Origin: Pohlia nutans
Taxonomy: Eukaryota; Streptophyta; Bryopsida; Bryales; Mniaceae
Direction: 5' to 3'
NCBI GenBank assembly: GCA_022496805.1
Contig: CM040089.1
Coordinates: 46,174,372 to 46,238,371 of the forward strand
Length of the DNA: 64,000 nucleotides
Position 1 is the stretch's first letter. Each line of letters begins with the position of its first letter. The notes below the pieces were generated by a model, which did no database searches, had not been told where the DNA came from, and worked only from the letters and a program-made list of their open reading frames with translations. The position numbers were made by a program, and so were the translations under genes. Shown in pieces: positions 43,601 through 53,760 of this stretch.

Positions 43601-44681
43601 TATCGGGTTCACAAGGAGCATCGCTGATCACAGCTTGTATTTCATGCAAAAGGGGCAACATGTGGTCATCGTGATCATATATGTGGATGATTTGATCATC
43701 CTTGCAAGTTGTATGAGCTCTTTGAAGGCATTGAAGGCAATGCTTGAGAACGAGTACGAGATGAGTGATCTGGGTGAGTTGCACTTTTGTTTAGGAGTTG
43801 AGTTTGTGCGAGATAGAGCAACACGCACCATAACAATGAATCAAAGCAAGTATGTTATGGATGTTCTCAAACGCTTTGGCATGGAGGATTGCAAACCGGT
43901 TGGCACTCCATTGGATGTGAATTCCAAACTCGTGAAACTCACGGATGAGGAGTATGCATTAGAGGCTCAATCTATGGTGGATGTGCCATACAAGCAAGCT
44001 GTAGGGTCATTGATGTATGCTATGATTGCAACAAGGCCGGACCTTGCGTATCCAATCAGCGTTGTGAGTCAACACATGGCAAGACCGGGTTCAAGTCATT
44101 GGGTTGCGGTCAAGAGGATCATGCGGTACTTGAAAGGCACAAGTGATGTGAGGTTGTGTCTTGGAGGTGACAACATTGTGTTGAGTGGGTATTGTGATGC
44201 GGATTATGCGGGTGATACCAATGATCGTAGATCCACCACGGGGTACATGTTCAAAGTTGGATCGGGGGCCGTTTCATGGAATAGCAAGCGCCAACAAACC
44301 ACGGCCACGTCAACGGTTGAGGCGGAGTACATGGCGACGAGCCACGGTACGAAGGAGGCCATTTGGTTGAGGCAACTAATGGCGGATGTGAGATGCACTC
44401 AAGAGGAGGCTACAACAATCATGTGTGACAACCAAGGGAGTATGTCATTGGCGAAGAATCCAACGCATCACTCACGTACAAAGCACATTGATGTGCAATA
44501 TCACTTCATTCGAGAGAAGTTAGAGATGAAGGTGATAGAGTTGAAGTATTGTCCAACGGAGCACATGGTGGCGGACGTGCTGACAAAGGCTCTTGCGAGA
44601 GATCGACATCAAAGACTAGTGGCGGCATTTGGGCTCGAAGGCTTTGGCTATTCGCAAAGTGGGAGTGTTGAAGTAGGATGA
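40608..44681 (+). CDS. gag-pol: Element T Gag-Pol polyprotein, intact
   Basis: Intact 1357-residue polyprotein. Gag to about 220; CCHC knuckle 41277-41318 (C224, C227, H232, C237); protease DSGA at 41484; integrase H431, H436, C466, C469 and D497, D560, E596; reverse transcriptase from about W861 with YVDD at 43680; RNase H with D1197, E1238, D1274. All catalytic residues are present. Private changes: Glu for Gln in MSNQFGEL, Glu for Gln in the KKAQAT linker, Lys for Asn in DDANKWEQ, Ala for Val near the C-terminus. ATG 40608 has G at -3 and G at +4; an in-frame GTG lies at 40581. The stop is inside the 3' LTR. Confidence 0.95.
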   Translation: MATFEGEGAKVVDKFDGVNFHLWKFKMEMVMAEKELWEIVEGSEEPPSSDAEARVRTAYTRREKKAFAILALNLSDSQLSHIRSCKTPAEAWAKLCNIHEAKSLVNILFLRRKFFTIKMEENDDMLAHINKVKALADQLNGADVNITDGDIVMTLLESLPPSYEYLIVAMESRPISELTLDYVTSRLLHELSRRKENETRGDSAALMAKQSKSGASGSSTDKVCYYCGKKGHLAKFCYKRKREESANNTKVNDAGDEYAFMTSVSSCSDDGDEYAMMASDVSCNGSVIDWIVDSGASSHMAPIRTCFQSYHVISPKNVILGDDTVLQAVGKGSIVVDTEVKGRVKTITIHDVLHVPKLKANLLSVRHLVMKHLRVEFSDQGCFVLSPSREEVAIIHEVNGLYQIKFSKMHAAESATLVQSSSNEDKLALWHRRLGHLNVKSVKALRGMVSGMDLAQSHVAPSSFTCEGCIEGKQQRSPFPVDGATRATKVLEIVHSDVCGPMKTTSMGGCKYFVTFIDDFSRKIWLYPIKAKSECFEKFKEFKALVEKQSEHKIKVFRSDNGGEFMSNEFGELLKKEGIARQTTTPYTPQQNGVAERANRTIVEMARSMLHAQNLGLDLWAEAVVTAVYTRNRCPTSAVQNMTPEQAWSGRPPRVEHMRTFGCIAFAKVPDSQRTKLEAKATKCVFLGYCEGTKAYRLMSLETKKIIRARDVTFCENSKVEDNLDDGPSGRSGDKPAIVDQSSKSPVIDIVDEDEDDEDGGDEEHIEERPLKTKNGEKKAEATAVEDNASSSDRRYPERNRRPLGEWWKNHILPQGEEEHANVALLDAPLTIREALSCDDAKKWEQAMQEEYKSLMDNGTWELTPLPKNRNAIGCKWVFRAKRDATGDVVRYKARLVAKGFSQIEGVDFHETFAPVAKFTTIRCILAIGAAMDLEMHQMDVKTAFLNGELDEDIYMVQPEGFVQRGNENLVCKLNKSLYGLKQSPRAWYQKIDTFLVHIGFTRSIADHSLYFMQKGQHVVIVIIYVDDLIILASCMSSLKALKAMLENEYEMSDLGELHFCLGVEFVRDRATRTITMNQSKYVMDVLKRFGMEDCKPVGTPLDVNSKLVKLTDEEYALEAQSMVDVPYKQAVGSLMYAMIATRPDLAYPISVVSQHMARPGSSHWVAVKRIMRYLKGTSDVRLCLGGDNIVLSGYCDADYAGDTNDRRSTTGYMFKVGSGAVSWNSKRQQTTATSTVEAEYMATSHGTKEAIWLRQLMADVRCTQEEATTIMCDNQGSMSLAKNPTHHSRTKHIDVQYHFIREKLEMKVIELKYCPTEHMVADVLTKALARDRHQRLVAAFGLEGFGYSQSGSVEVG
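44656..44665 (+). other. Polypurine tract of element T
   Basis: AAAGTGGGAG directly before the 3' LTR, overlapping the coding frame. Confidence 0.85.
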
Positions 44682-44983
44682 TTGTGTGGGCTGAAGTTGC
44701 TCATAGCCATGCGCATTAGCTAGAGTAGATGATGCGAATGAGCTAGACTAGCAACTAGAGAAGTGGTACTAGTTAGAGATAATGAGAATTGGGTCTCCCA
44801 AGTGATATGGGCTGATCCTAGTGTACTAGGAGTGGAGTATGGGCTGATGTCCCATATGGTTTGCCAAGGGGACTCCCTTGGGTGTACTACTTAAGAGGGG
44901 CAGCCCATGAGTAAAGATCATCTCTTTCCTATGCATTCCAAGTGTTTGTGTGAGGCTTTGGCATTCTAATCTAACCTTCAATA
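44666..44983 (+). repeat. LTR (3' LTR of element T)
   Basis: Complete 318-bp LTR with GACTAGC and GTGTACTAC variants, like the R LTRs but ending CAATA, and with GTGTGGG near its start. Right flank CAGAC in gag of G. Confidence 0.95.
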
Positions 44984-47900
44984 CAGACAAGGTATGCTAC
45001 TATTGCGGTAAGAAGGGCCACTTGGCAAAATTTTGCTACAAACGCAAGAGAGAGGAAAGTGCCAACAATACAAAGGTCAACGATGCAGGTGATGAGTACG
45101 CATTTATGACTAGCGTCTCTTGTTGTAGTGATGACGGGGACGAGTATGCAATGATGGCAAGTGATGTGTCATGCAATGGTAGTGTGATCGATTGGATTGT
45201 TGATTCGGGAGCCTCGAGTCACATGGCGCCCATTAGGACTTGTTTCCAATCATATCACGTCATATCTCCAAAGAATGTCATTTTGGGTGATGATACGGTT
45301 CTTCAAGCCGTGGGTAAAGGATCCATCGTCGTAGACACCGAGGTGAAGGGTCGTGTGAAGACAATTACCATCCATGATGTCCTCCACGTTCCCAAGTTGA
45401 AGGCAAATCTTTTATCGGTGCGACATTTGGTGATGAAGCATTTGCGAGTGGAATTTAGCGACCAAGGGTGTTTTGTGTTGTCTCCAAGTCGTGAGGAGGT
45501 GGCCATTATACACGAAGTCAACGGCTTGTACCAAATCAAGTTTTCCAAGATGCACGCGGCGGAATCCGCAACGTTGGTGCAATCGAGTTCAAACGACGAC
45601 AAGTTGGCGTTGTGGCATCGTCGTCTCGGGCATTTGAATGTCAAGAGTGTGAAAGCACTGCGTGGAATGGTAAGTGGCATGGATCTTGCACAATCACACG
45701 TCGCACCTAGTTCATTCACATGTGAGGGTTGTATTGAAGGCAAGCAACAACGCTCACCGTTTCCAGTTGATGGGGCAACTCGTGCAACCAAGGTTCTTGA
45801 GATTGTGCATTCCGACGTGTGTGGTCCAATGAAGACCACGTCTATGGGGGGTTGCAAGTATTTTGTGACGTTCATTGATGATTTTTCGAGGAAGATATGG
45901 TTGTATCCGATCAAAGCAAAGAGCGAGTGTTTTGAGAAGTTCAAAGAGTTCAAGGCGTTGGTTGAGAAGCAATCCGAGCACAAGATCAAGGTGTTTCGAT
46001 CGGATAATGGCGGCGAGTTCATGTCCAACCAATTTGGAGAGTTATTGAAGAAAGAAGGCATTGCTAGACAAACGACAACGCCATATACACCACAACAAAA
46101 CGGAGTTGCAGAGCGTGCAAATCGAACAATTGTGGAAATGGCAAGGAGTATGTTGCATGCACAAAATTTGGGTTTGGACCTTTGGGCGGAAGCGGTGGTG
46201 ACTGCGGTGTACACACGCAACCGATGCCCGACGAGTGCGGTTCAAAACATGACACCAGAGCAAGCGTGGAGTGGGAGGCCACCCCGCGTGGAGCACATGC
46301 GCACATTTGGATGCATCGCATTTGCAAAGGTACCCGATTCTCAAAGAACCAAACTTGAGGCCAAGGCAACAAAATGTGTGTTTCTTGGATATTGTGAAGG
46401 TACCAAGGCATACAGGCTCATGTCGCTCGAGACCAAGAAGATCATTCGAGCTCGTGATGTGACATTTTGCGAGAATTCCAAGGTTGAAGACAATTTGGAC
46501 GATGGTCCAAGTGGGAGAAGTGGCGATAAACCGGCCATTGTGGACCAATCTTCCAAATCTCCCGTTATTGATATTGTTGATGAAGACGAAGATGACGAAG
46601 ATGGTGGTGATGAGGAACATATTGAGGAGCGACCTTTGAAGACGAAGAATCGCGAGAAGAAGGCACAAGCAACGGCGGTTGAAGACAATGCATCCTCGAG
46701 CGATCGTCGTTATCCAGAGAGAAATCGTAGACCACTTGGCGAGTGGTGGAAGAATCATATTCTCCCTCAAGGTGAGGACGAGCATGCAAACGTTGCACTT
46801 TTAGATGCTCCATTGACGATTCGTGAAGCGTTGAGTTGTGATGATGCAAACAAGTGGGAGCAAGCCATGCAAGAGGAGTACAAATCATTGATGGACAATG
46901 GCACTTGGGAATTGACTCCCCTCCCCAAGAATCGCAACGCTATCGGTTGTAAGTGGGTATTTCGTGCAAAGAGAGATGCAACGGGTGATGTGGTTCGTTA
47001 TAAGGCAAGATTGGTGGCAAAGGGCTTTTCACAAATCGAAGGTGTTGATTTTCATGAGACTTTTGCACCGGTGGCGAAATTCACCACTATTCGATGCATT
47101 TTGGCCATCGGGGCTGCCATGGATTTGGAAATGCATCAAATGGATGTGAAGACGGCGTTCTTGAACGGCGAGTTGGAGGAGGACATCTACATGGTGCAAC
47201 CCGAGGGATTTGTGCAACGAGGTAATGAGAACCTTGTTTGCAAGTTGAACAAGTCATTGTATGGGTTGAAGCAATCTCCACGCGCATGGTATCAAAAGAT
47301 TGACACGTTTCTTGTTCATATCGGGTTCACAAGGAGCATCGCTGATCACAGCTTGTATTTCATGCAAAAGGGGCAACATGTGGTCATCGTGATCATATAT
47401 GTGGATGATTTGATCATCCTTGCAAGTTGCATGAGCTCTTTGAAGGCATTGAAGGCAATGCTTGAGAACGAGTACGAGATGAGTGATCTGGGTGAGTTGC
47501 ACTTTTGTTTAGGAGTTGAGTTTGTGCGAGATAGAGCAACACGCACCATAACAATGAATCAAAGCAAGTATGTTATGGATGTTCTCAAACGCTTTGGCAT
47601 GGAGGATTGCAAACCAGTTGGCACTCCATTGGATGTGAATTCCAAACTCGTAAAACTCACCGATGAGGAGTATGCATTAGAGGCTCAATCTATGGTGGAT
47701 GTGCCATACAAGCAAGCTGTAGGGTCATTGATGTATGCTATGATTGCAACAAGGCCGGACCTTGCGTATCCAATCAGCGTTGTGAGTCAACACATGGCAA
47801 GACCGGGTTCAAGTCATTGGGTTGCGGTCAAGAGGATCATGCGGTACTTGAAAGGCACAAGTGATGTGAGGTTGTGTCTTGGAGGTGACAACATTGTGTT

Positions 47901-48399
47901 GAGTGGGTATTGTGATGCGGATTATGCGGGTGATACCAATGATCGTAGATCCACCACGGGGTACATGTTCAAAGTTGGATCGGGGGCCGTTTCATGGAAT
48001 AGCAAGCGCCAACAAACCACGGCCACGTCAACGGTTGAGGCGGAGTACATGGCGACGAGCCACGGTACGAAGGAGGCCATTTGGTTGAGGCAACTAATGG
48101 CGGATGTGAGATGCACTCAAGAGGAGGCTACAACAATCATGTGTGACAACCAAGGGAGTATGTCATTGGCGAAGAATCCAACGCATCACTCACGTACAAA
48201 GCACATTGATGTGCAATATCACTTCATTCGAGAGAAGTTAGAGATGAAGGTGATAGAGTTGAAGTATTGTCCAACGGAGCACATGGTGGCGGACGTGCTG
48301 ACAAAGGCTCTTGCGAGAGATCGACATCAAAGACTAGTGATAGCATTTGGGCTCGAAGGCTTTGGCTATTTGCAAAGTGGGAGTGTTGAAGTCGGATGA
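44984..48399 (+). pseudogene. Element G gag-pol without the first 219 codons
   Basis: Open from CAGAC in late Gag through the CCHC knuckle, protease, integrase, reverse transcriptase and RNase H to the stop in the LTR. All catalytic motifs are present, but there is no Gag N-terminus or start codon of its own. The frame runs back into the preceding LTR without an ATG. Private changes include SSNDDK, NREKK and QGEDE in the linker, and GELEED (shared with H). Confidence 0.9.
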
Positions 48400-48701
48400 T
48401 TGCGTGGGCTGAAGTTGCTCATAGCCATGCGCATTAGCTAGAGTAGATGATGCGAATGAGCTAGACATGCAACTAGAGAAGTGGTACTAGTTAGAGATAA
48501 TGAGAATTGGGTCTCCCAAGTGATATGGGCTGATCCTAGTGTACTAGGAGTGGAGTATGGGCTGATGTCCCATATGGTTTGCCAAGGGGACTCCCTTGGG
48601 TGTGCTACTTAAGAGGGGCAGCCCATGAGTAAAGATCATCTCTTTCCTATGCATTCCAAGTGTTTGTGTGAGGCTTTGGCATTCTAATCTAACCTTCAAT
48701 A
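48384..48701 (+). repeat. LTR (3' LTR of element G)
   Basis: Complete 318-bp LTR with GTCGG and GACATGC variants, one difference from the T 5' LTR. Confidence 0.95.
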
Positions 48702-49761
48702 CGCTGATCACAGCTTGTATTTCATGCAAAAGGGGCAACATGTGGTCATCGTGATCATATATGTGGATGATTTGATCATCCTTGCAAGTTGTATGAGCTC
48801 TTTGAAGGCATTGAAGGCAATGCTTGAGAACGAGTACGAGATGAGTGATCTGGGTGAGTTGCACTTTTGTCTAGGAATTGAGTTTGTGCGAGATAGAGCA
48901 ACACGCACCATAACAATGAATCAAAGCAAGTATGTTATGGATGTTCTCAAACGCTTTGGCATGGATGATTGCAAACCGGTTGGCACTCCATTGGATGTGA
49001 ATTCCAAACTCGTGAAACTCACCGATGAGGAGTATGCATTAGAGGCTCAATCTATGGTGGATGTGCCATACAAGCAAGCTGTAGGGTCATTGATGTATGC
49101 TATGATTGCAACAAGGCCGGACCTTGCGTATCCAATCAGCGTTGTGAGTCAACACATGGCAAGACCGGGTTCAAGTCATTGGGTTGCGGTCAAGAGGATC
49201 ATGCGGTACTTGAAAGGCACAAGTGATGTGAGGTTGTGTCTTGGAGGTGACAACATTGTGTTGAGTGGGTATTGTGATGCGGATTATGCGGGTGATACCA
49301 ATGATCGTAGATCCACCACGGGGTACATGTTCAAAGTTGGATCGGGGGCCGTTTCATGGAATAGCAAGCGCCAACAAACCACGGCCACGTCAACGGTTGA
49401 GGCGGAGTACATGGCGACGAGCCACGGTACGAAGGAGGCCATTTGGTTGAGGCAACTAATGGCGGATGTGAGATGCACTCAAGAGGAGGCTACAACAATC
49501 ATGTGTGACAACCAAGGGAGTATGTCATTGGCGAAGAATCCAACGCATCACTCACGTACAAAGCACATTGATGTGCAATATCACTTCATTCGAGAGAAGT
49601 TAGAGATGAAGGTGATAGAGTTGAAGTATTGTCCAACGGAGCACATGGTGGCGGACGTACTGACAAAGGCTCTTGCGAGAGATCGACATCAAAGACTAGT
49701 GGTGGCATTTGGGCTCGAAGGCTTTGGCTATTCGCAAAGTGGGAGTGTTGAAGTAGGATGA
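48702..49761 (+). pseudogene. Element L pol (RT YVDD region to RNase H)
   Basis: Open frame from ADHSLYF through YVDD, the RT C-terminus and RNase H to the stop inside the LTR. Private changes: Ile for Val in LGVEF and Asp for Glu in GMEDC. The N-terminal 1004 codons are absent. Confidence 0.9.
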
Positions 49762-49915
49762 TTGCGTGGGCTGAAGTTGCTCATAGCCATGCGCATTAGC
49801 TAGATTGGATGATGCGAATGAGCTAGACTAGCAACTAGAGAAGTGGTACTAGTTAGAAGTAATGAGAATTGGGTCTCCCAAGTGATATGGGCTGATCCTA
49901 GTGTACTAGGAGTGG
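49746..49915 (+). repeat. Truncated LTR (3' LTR of element L)
   Basis: First 170 bp of an LTR, cut after GTACTAGGAGTGG by a minus-oriented LTR. Confidence 0.9.
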
Positions 49916-50233
49916 TATTGAAGGTTAGATTAGAATGCCAAAGCCTCACACAAACACTTGGAATGCATAGGAAAGAGATGATCTTTACTCATGGGCTGCC
50001 CCTCTTAAGTAGCACACCCAAGGGAGTCCCCTTGGCAAACCATATGGGACATCAGCCCATACTCCACTCCTAGTACACTAGGATCAGCCCATATCACTTG
50101 GGAGACCCAATTCTCATTACTTCTAACTAGTACTATTTCTCTAGTTGCAAGTCTAGCTCATTCGCATCATCTACTCTAGCTAATGCGCATGGCTATGAGC
50201 AACTTCAGCCCACGCAATCATCCTACTTCAACA
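49916..50233 (-). repeat. LTR (3' LTR of element N)
   Basis: Complete 318-bp LTR with the polypurine tract complement adjoining at 50234. Confidence 0.95.
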
Positions 50234-52564
50234 CTCCCACTTTGCGAATAGCCAAAGCCTTGGAGCCCAAATGCCACCACTAGTCTTTGATGTCGATCTA
50301 TAGCAAGAGCCTTTGTGAGCACGTCCGCCACCATGTGCTCCGTTGGACAATACTTCAACTCTATCACCTTCATCTCTAACTTCTCTCGAATGAAGTGATA
50401 TTGCACATCAATGTGCTTTGTACGTGAGTGATGCGTTGGATTCTTCGCCAATGACATACTCCCTTGGTTGTCACACATGATTGTTGTAGCCTCCTCTTGA
50501 GTGCATCTCACATCCGCCATTAGTTGCCTCAACCAAATGGCCTCCTTCGTACCGTGGCTCGTCGCCATGTACTCCGCCTCAACCGTTGACGTGGCCGTGG
50601 TTTGTTGGCGCTTGCTATTCCATGAAACGGCCCCCGATCCAACTTTGAACATGTACCCCGTGGTGGATCTACGATCATTGGTATCACCCGCATAATCCGC
50701 ATCACAATACCCACTCAACACAATGTTGTCACCTCCAAGACACAACCTCACATCACTTGTGCCTTTCAAGTACCGCATGATCCTCTTGACCGCAACCCAA
50801 TGACTTGAACCCGGTCTTGCCATGTGTTGACTCACAACGCTGATTGGATATGCAAGGTCCGGCCTTGTTGCAATCATAGCATACATCAATGACCCTATAG
50901 CTTGCTTGTATGGCACATCCACCATAGATTGAGCCTCTAATGCATACTCCTCATCGGTGAGTTTCACGAGTTTGGAATTCACATCCAATGGAGTGCCAAC
51001 CGGTTTGCAATCCTCCATGCCAAAGCGTTTGAGCACATCCATAACATACTTGCTTTGATTCATTGTTATGGTGCGTGTTGCTCTATCTCGCACAAACTCA
51101 ACTCCTAAACAAAAGTGCAACTCACCCAGATCACTCATCTCGTACTCGTTCTCAAGCATTGCCTTCAATGCCTTCAAAGAGCTCATACAACTTGCAAGGA
51201 TGATCAAATCATCCACATATATGATCACGATGACCACATGTTGCCCCTTTTGCATGAAATACAAGCTGTGATCAGCGATGCTCCTTGTGAACCCGATATG
51301 AACAAGAAACGTGTCAATCTTTTGATACCATGCGCGTGGAGATTGCTTCAACCCATACAATGACTTGTTCAACTTGCAAACAAGGTTCTCATTACCTCGT
51401 TGCACAAATCCTTCGGGTTGTACCATGTAGATGTCCTCGTCCAACTCGCCGTTCAAGAACGCCGTCTTCACATCCATTTGATGCATTTCCAAATCCATGG
51501 CAGCCCCGATGGCCAAAATGCATCGAATAGTGGTGAATTTCGCCACCGGTGCAAAGGTCTCATGAAAATCAACACCTTCGATTTGTGAAAAGCCCTTTGC
51601 CACCAATCTTGCCTTATAACGAACCACATCACCCGTTGCATCTCTCTTTGCACGAAATACCCACTTACAACCGATAGCGTTGCGATTCTTGGGGAGGGGA
51701 GTCAATTCCCAAGTGCCATTGTCCATCAACGATTTGTACTCCTCTTGCATGGCTTGCTCCCACTTGTTTGCATCATCACAACTCAACGCTTCACGAATCG
51801 TCAATGGAGCATCTAAAAGTGCAACGTTTGCATGCTCCTCCCCACCTTGAGGGAGAATATGATTCTTCCACCACTCGCCAAGTGGTCTACGATTTCTCTC
51901 TGGATAACGACGATCGCTCGAGGATGCATTGTCTTCAACCGCCGTTGCTTGTGCCTTTTTCTCGCCATTCTTCGTCTTCAAAGGTGGCTCATCAATATGT
52001 TCCTCATCACCACCATCTTCGTCATCTTCGTCTTCATCAACAATATCAATAACGGGAGATTTGGAAGATTGGTCAACAATCGCTGGTTTATCGCCACTTC
52101 TCCCACTTGGACCATCGTCCAAATTGTCTTCAACCTTGGAATTCTCGCAAAATGTCACATCACGAGCTCGAATGATCTTCTTGGTCTCGAGCGACATGAG
52201 CCTGTACGCCTTGGTACCTTCACAATATCCAAGAAACACACATTTTGTTGCCTTGGCCTTAAGTTTGGTTCTTTGAGAATCGGGTACCTTTGCAAATGCG
52301 ATGCATCCAAATGTGCGCATGTGCTCCACGCGGGGTGGCCTCCCACTCCACGCTTGCTCTGGTGTCATGTTTTGAACCGCACTCGTCGGGCATCGGTTGC
52401 GTGTGTACACCGCAGTCACCACCGCTTCCGCCCAAAGGTCCAAACCCAAATTTTGTGCATGCAACATACTCCTTGCCATTTCCACAATTGTTCGATTTGC
52501 ACGCTCTGCAACTCCGTTTTGTTGTGGTGTATATGGCGTTGTGGTTTGTCTAGCAGTGCCTTCT
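50218..52564 (-). pseudogene. Element N pol (integrase end to RNase H)
   Basis: Open frame for residues about 577-1357. It keeps the integrase Glu (E596), the linker, reverse transcriptase and RNase H. The two integrase Asp residues and everything N-terminal are cut off. The C-terminus has GLQGF. Ile for Val occurs in KQAVGSLMY and Ile for Arg in ALARDRH. Confidence 0.9.
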
Positions 52565-52882
52565 TGTTGAAGTAGGATGATTGCGTGGGCTGAAGTTGCT
52601 CATAGCCATGCGCATTAGCTAGAGTAGATGATGCGAATGAGCTAGACTTGCAACTAGAGAAGTGGTACTAGTTAGAAGTAATGAGAATTGGGTCTCCCAA
52701 GTGATATGGGCTGATCCTAGTGTACTAGGAGTGGAGTATGGGCTGATGTCCCATATGGTTTGCCAAGGGGACTCCCTTGGGTGTGCTACTTAAGAGGGGC
52801 AGCCCATGAGTAAAGATCATCTCTTTCCTATGCATTCCAAGTGTTTGTGTGAGGCTTTGGCATTCTAATCTAACCTTCAATA
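52565..52882 (+). repeat. LTR (5' LTR of element J)
   Basis: Complete 318-bp LTR ending CAATA, with GACTTGC and GAAGTAATG variants. Left flank CTTCT in N. Confidence 0.95.
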
Positions 52883-53760
52883 GGTTATGGGCCCACTCAT
52901 GTGTTTTGCGTGAGTCAAAGATTAGATTGCTCATTGTGTGGAGGTCGTGCGTTGGAGCGCTGATTTTGGAGTATTGGAGCGCTCATTTGGAACTTTGGAG
53001 GGCTGAATTCGAGCTTTGGTGGGCTGATTTCGACATTGGGAGGTATTACAATCTTCCTTTCTTTGATCAACGTGTTGGAGGGCTGAATTCGCACTTTGGA
53101 GCTATCATTTGTTGATTTGGAGCTTTTGGAGCACTTTGGAGCACTTTTGGAGTTTATACACGTCTACAAGGGCTGAATTGAAGCTTTGGAGCTTATTGGT
53201 GCTTGTTGGAGTATATTGGAGCTGATTGGAGCTTATTGGAGCTTATTGGAGCTTGTTGGAGCTTATTGGAGCTTATTGGAGCTTATTGGCTCAATTTGTG
53301 CTCAATTTGTGCACTTGTGTTGTTGCAAGGCACTTTTATGCTTTGAGGCTCTTGGGGTGAGTCTACAATCTGATTTTGGTATTGCAATTCTTGCACAAGG
53401 GTTTGGAATGTGAGTTATGCCCTTGGAGTGCTCAAAATTAGAGTTTGGGTTAGTGAAGCACAAGGGTGCTGATTTGAGTGGATTTGAGCCAACGAGTGCG
53501 CAATTCTCCTAGTTAGGGTGTTGTGGTATGATCTTGTGCAAATTCACTAAGAACCATCACGATTGAGTGTTGTGAGGTTGATGTGTAGCACAAAGGTGCT
53601 GATTTAGTGTTTGGAATTAGTTTGGAGGCATTAGAAGCACGTACGTGTGCAATTTGCCTCACAAATCACAAAATTGTCAAAAAAAAAAAAATCATAAAAA
53701 CAATTTTTCTTAGCTTTCTAGGGGCTGAATTTTGTGAGCGTACGTCCTTCAATCAAGGAT
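52883..53760 (+). other. Element J leader with deletion, and primer site
   Basis: Primer site 52883-52896, minisatellite about 53180-53290 (six units plus GGAGCTGA). About 120 bp are missing at 53454-53458 between short GTGA repeats, removing two GCTGA motifs. A run of A near 53680-53693 is expanded. Since gag-pol is intact, this leader segment may be dispensable. Confidence 0.87.

Larger units (their letters stand above)
39328..44983 (+). mobile_element. Element T: full-length copy, LTRs not a matched pair
   Basis: 5' LTR 39328-39645, primer site 39646-39659, leader, intact gag-pol 40608-44681, 3' LTR 44666-44983, 5656 bp. The LTRs differ at about six positions (for example GTCGG/GTAGG, GACATGC/GACTAGC, GTGTGCTAC/GTGTACTAC) and the flanks differ (GTAAG left, CAGAC right). 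The 5' LTR matches that at 48384 much better. T is therefore best read as a recombinant of two insertions that still carries an intact ORF. Confidence 0.88.
44984..48701 (+). mobile_element. Element G: 3' part (late gag to 3' LTR)
   Basis: Gag-pol from codon about 220 and a 3' LTR 48384-48701. The 5' part is missing. The right flank CGCTG is in fragment L and has no partner in the window. Confidence 0.88.
48702..49915 (+). mobile_element. Element L: 3' end remnant with truncated LTR
   Basis: Pol from residue about 1005 to the stop, and the first 170 bp of a 3' LTR, which is cut at AGTGG (49911-49915) by element N. Confidence 0.88.
49916..52564 (-). mobile_element. Element N: 3' part, cut by element J
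   Basis: 3' LTR 49916-50233 and pol to 52564 on the minus strand. The left flank AGTGG is inside the LTR of L, so it is an LTR-into-LTR insertion. Cut at CTTCT by the LTR of J. Confidence 0.9.

Noticed and set aside
44666..44983. Envelope gene between pol and the 3' LTR (retrovirus-like copy)
   Set aside because: RNase H coding runs directly into the 3' LTR in every copy, so there is no room for another gene.
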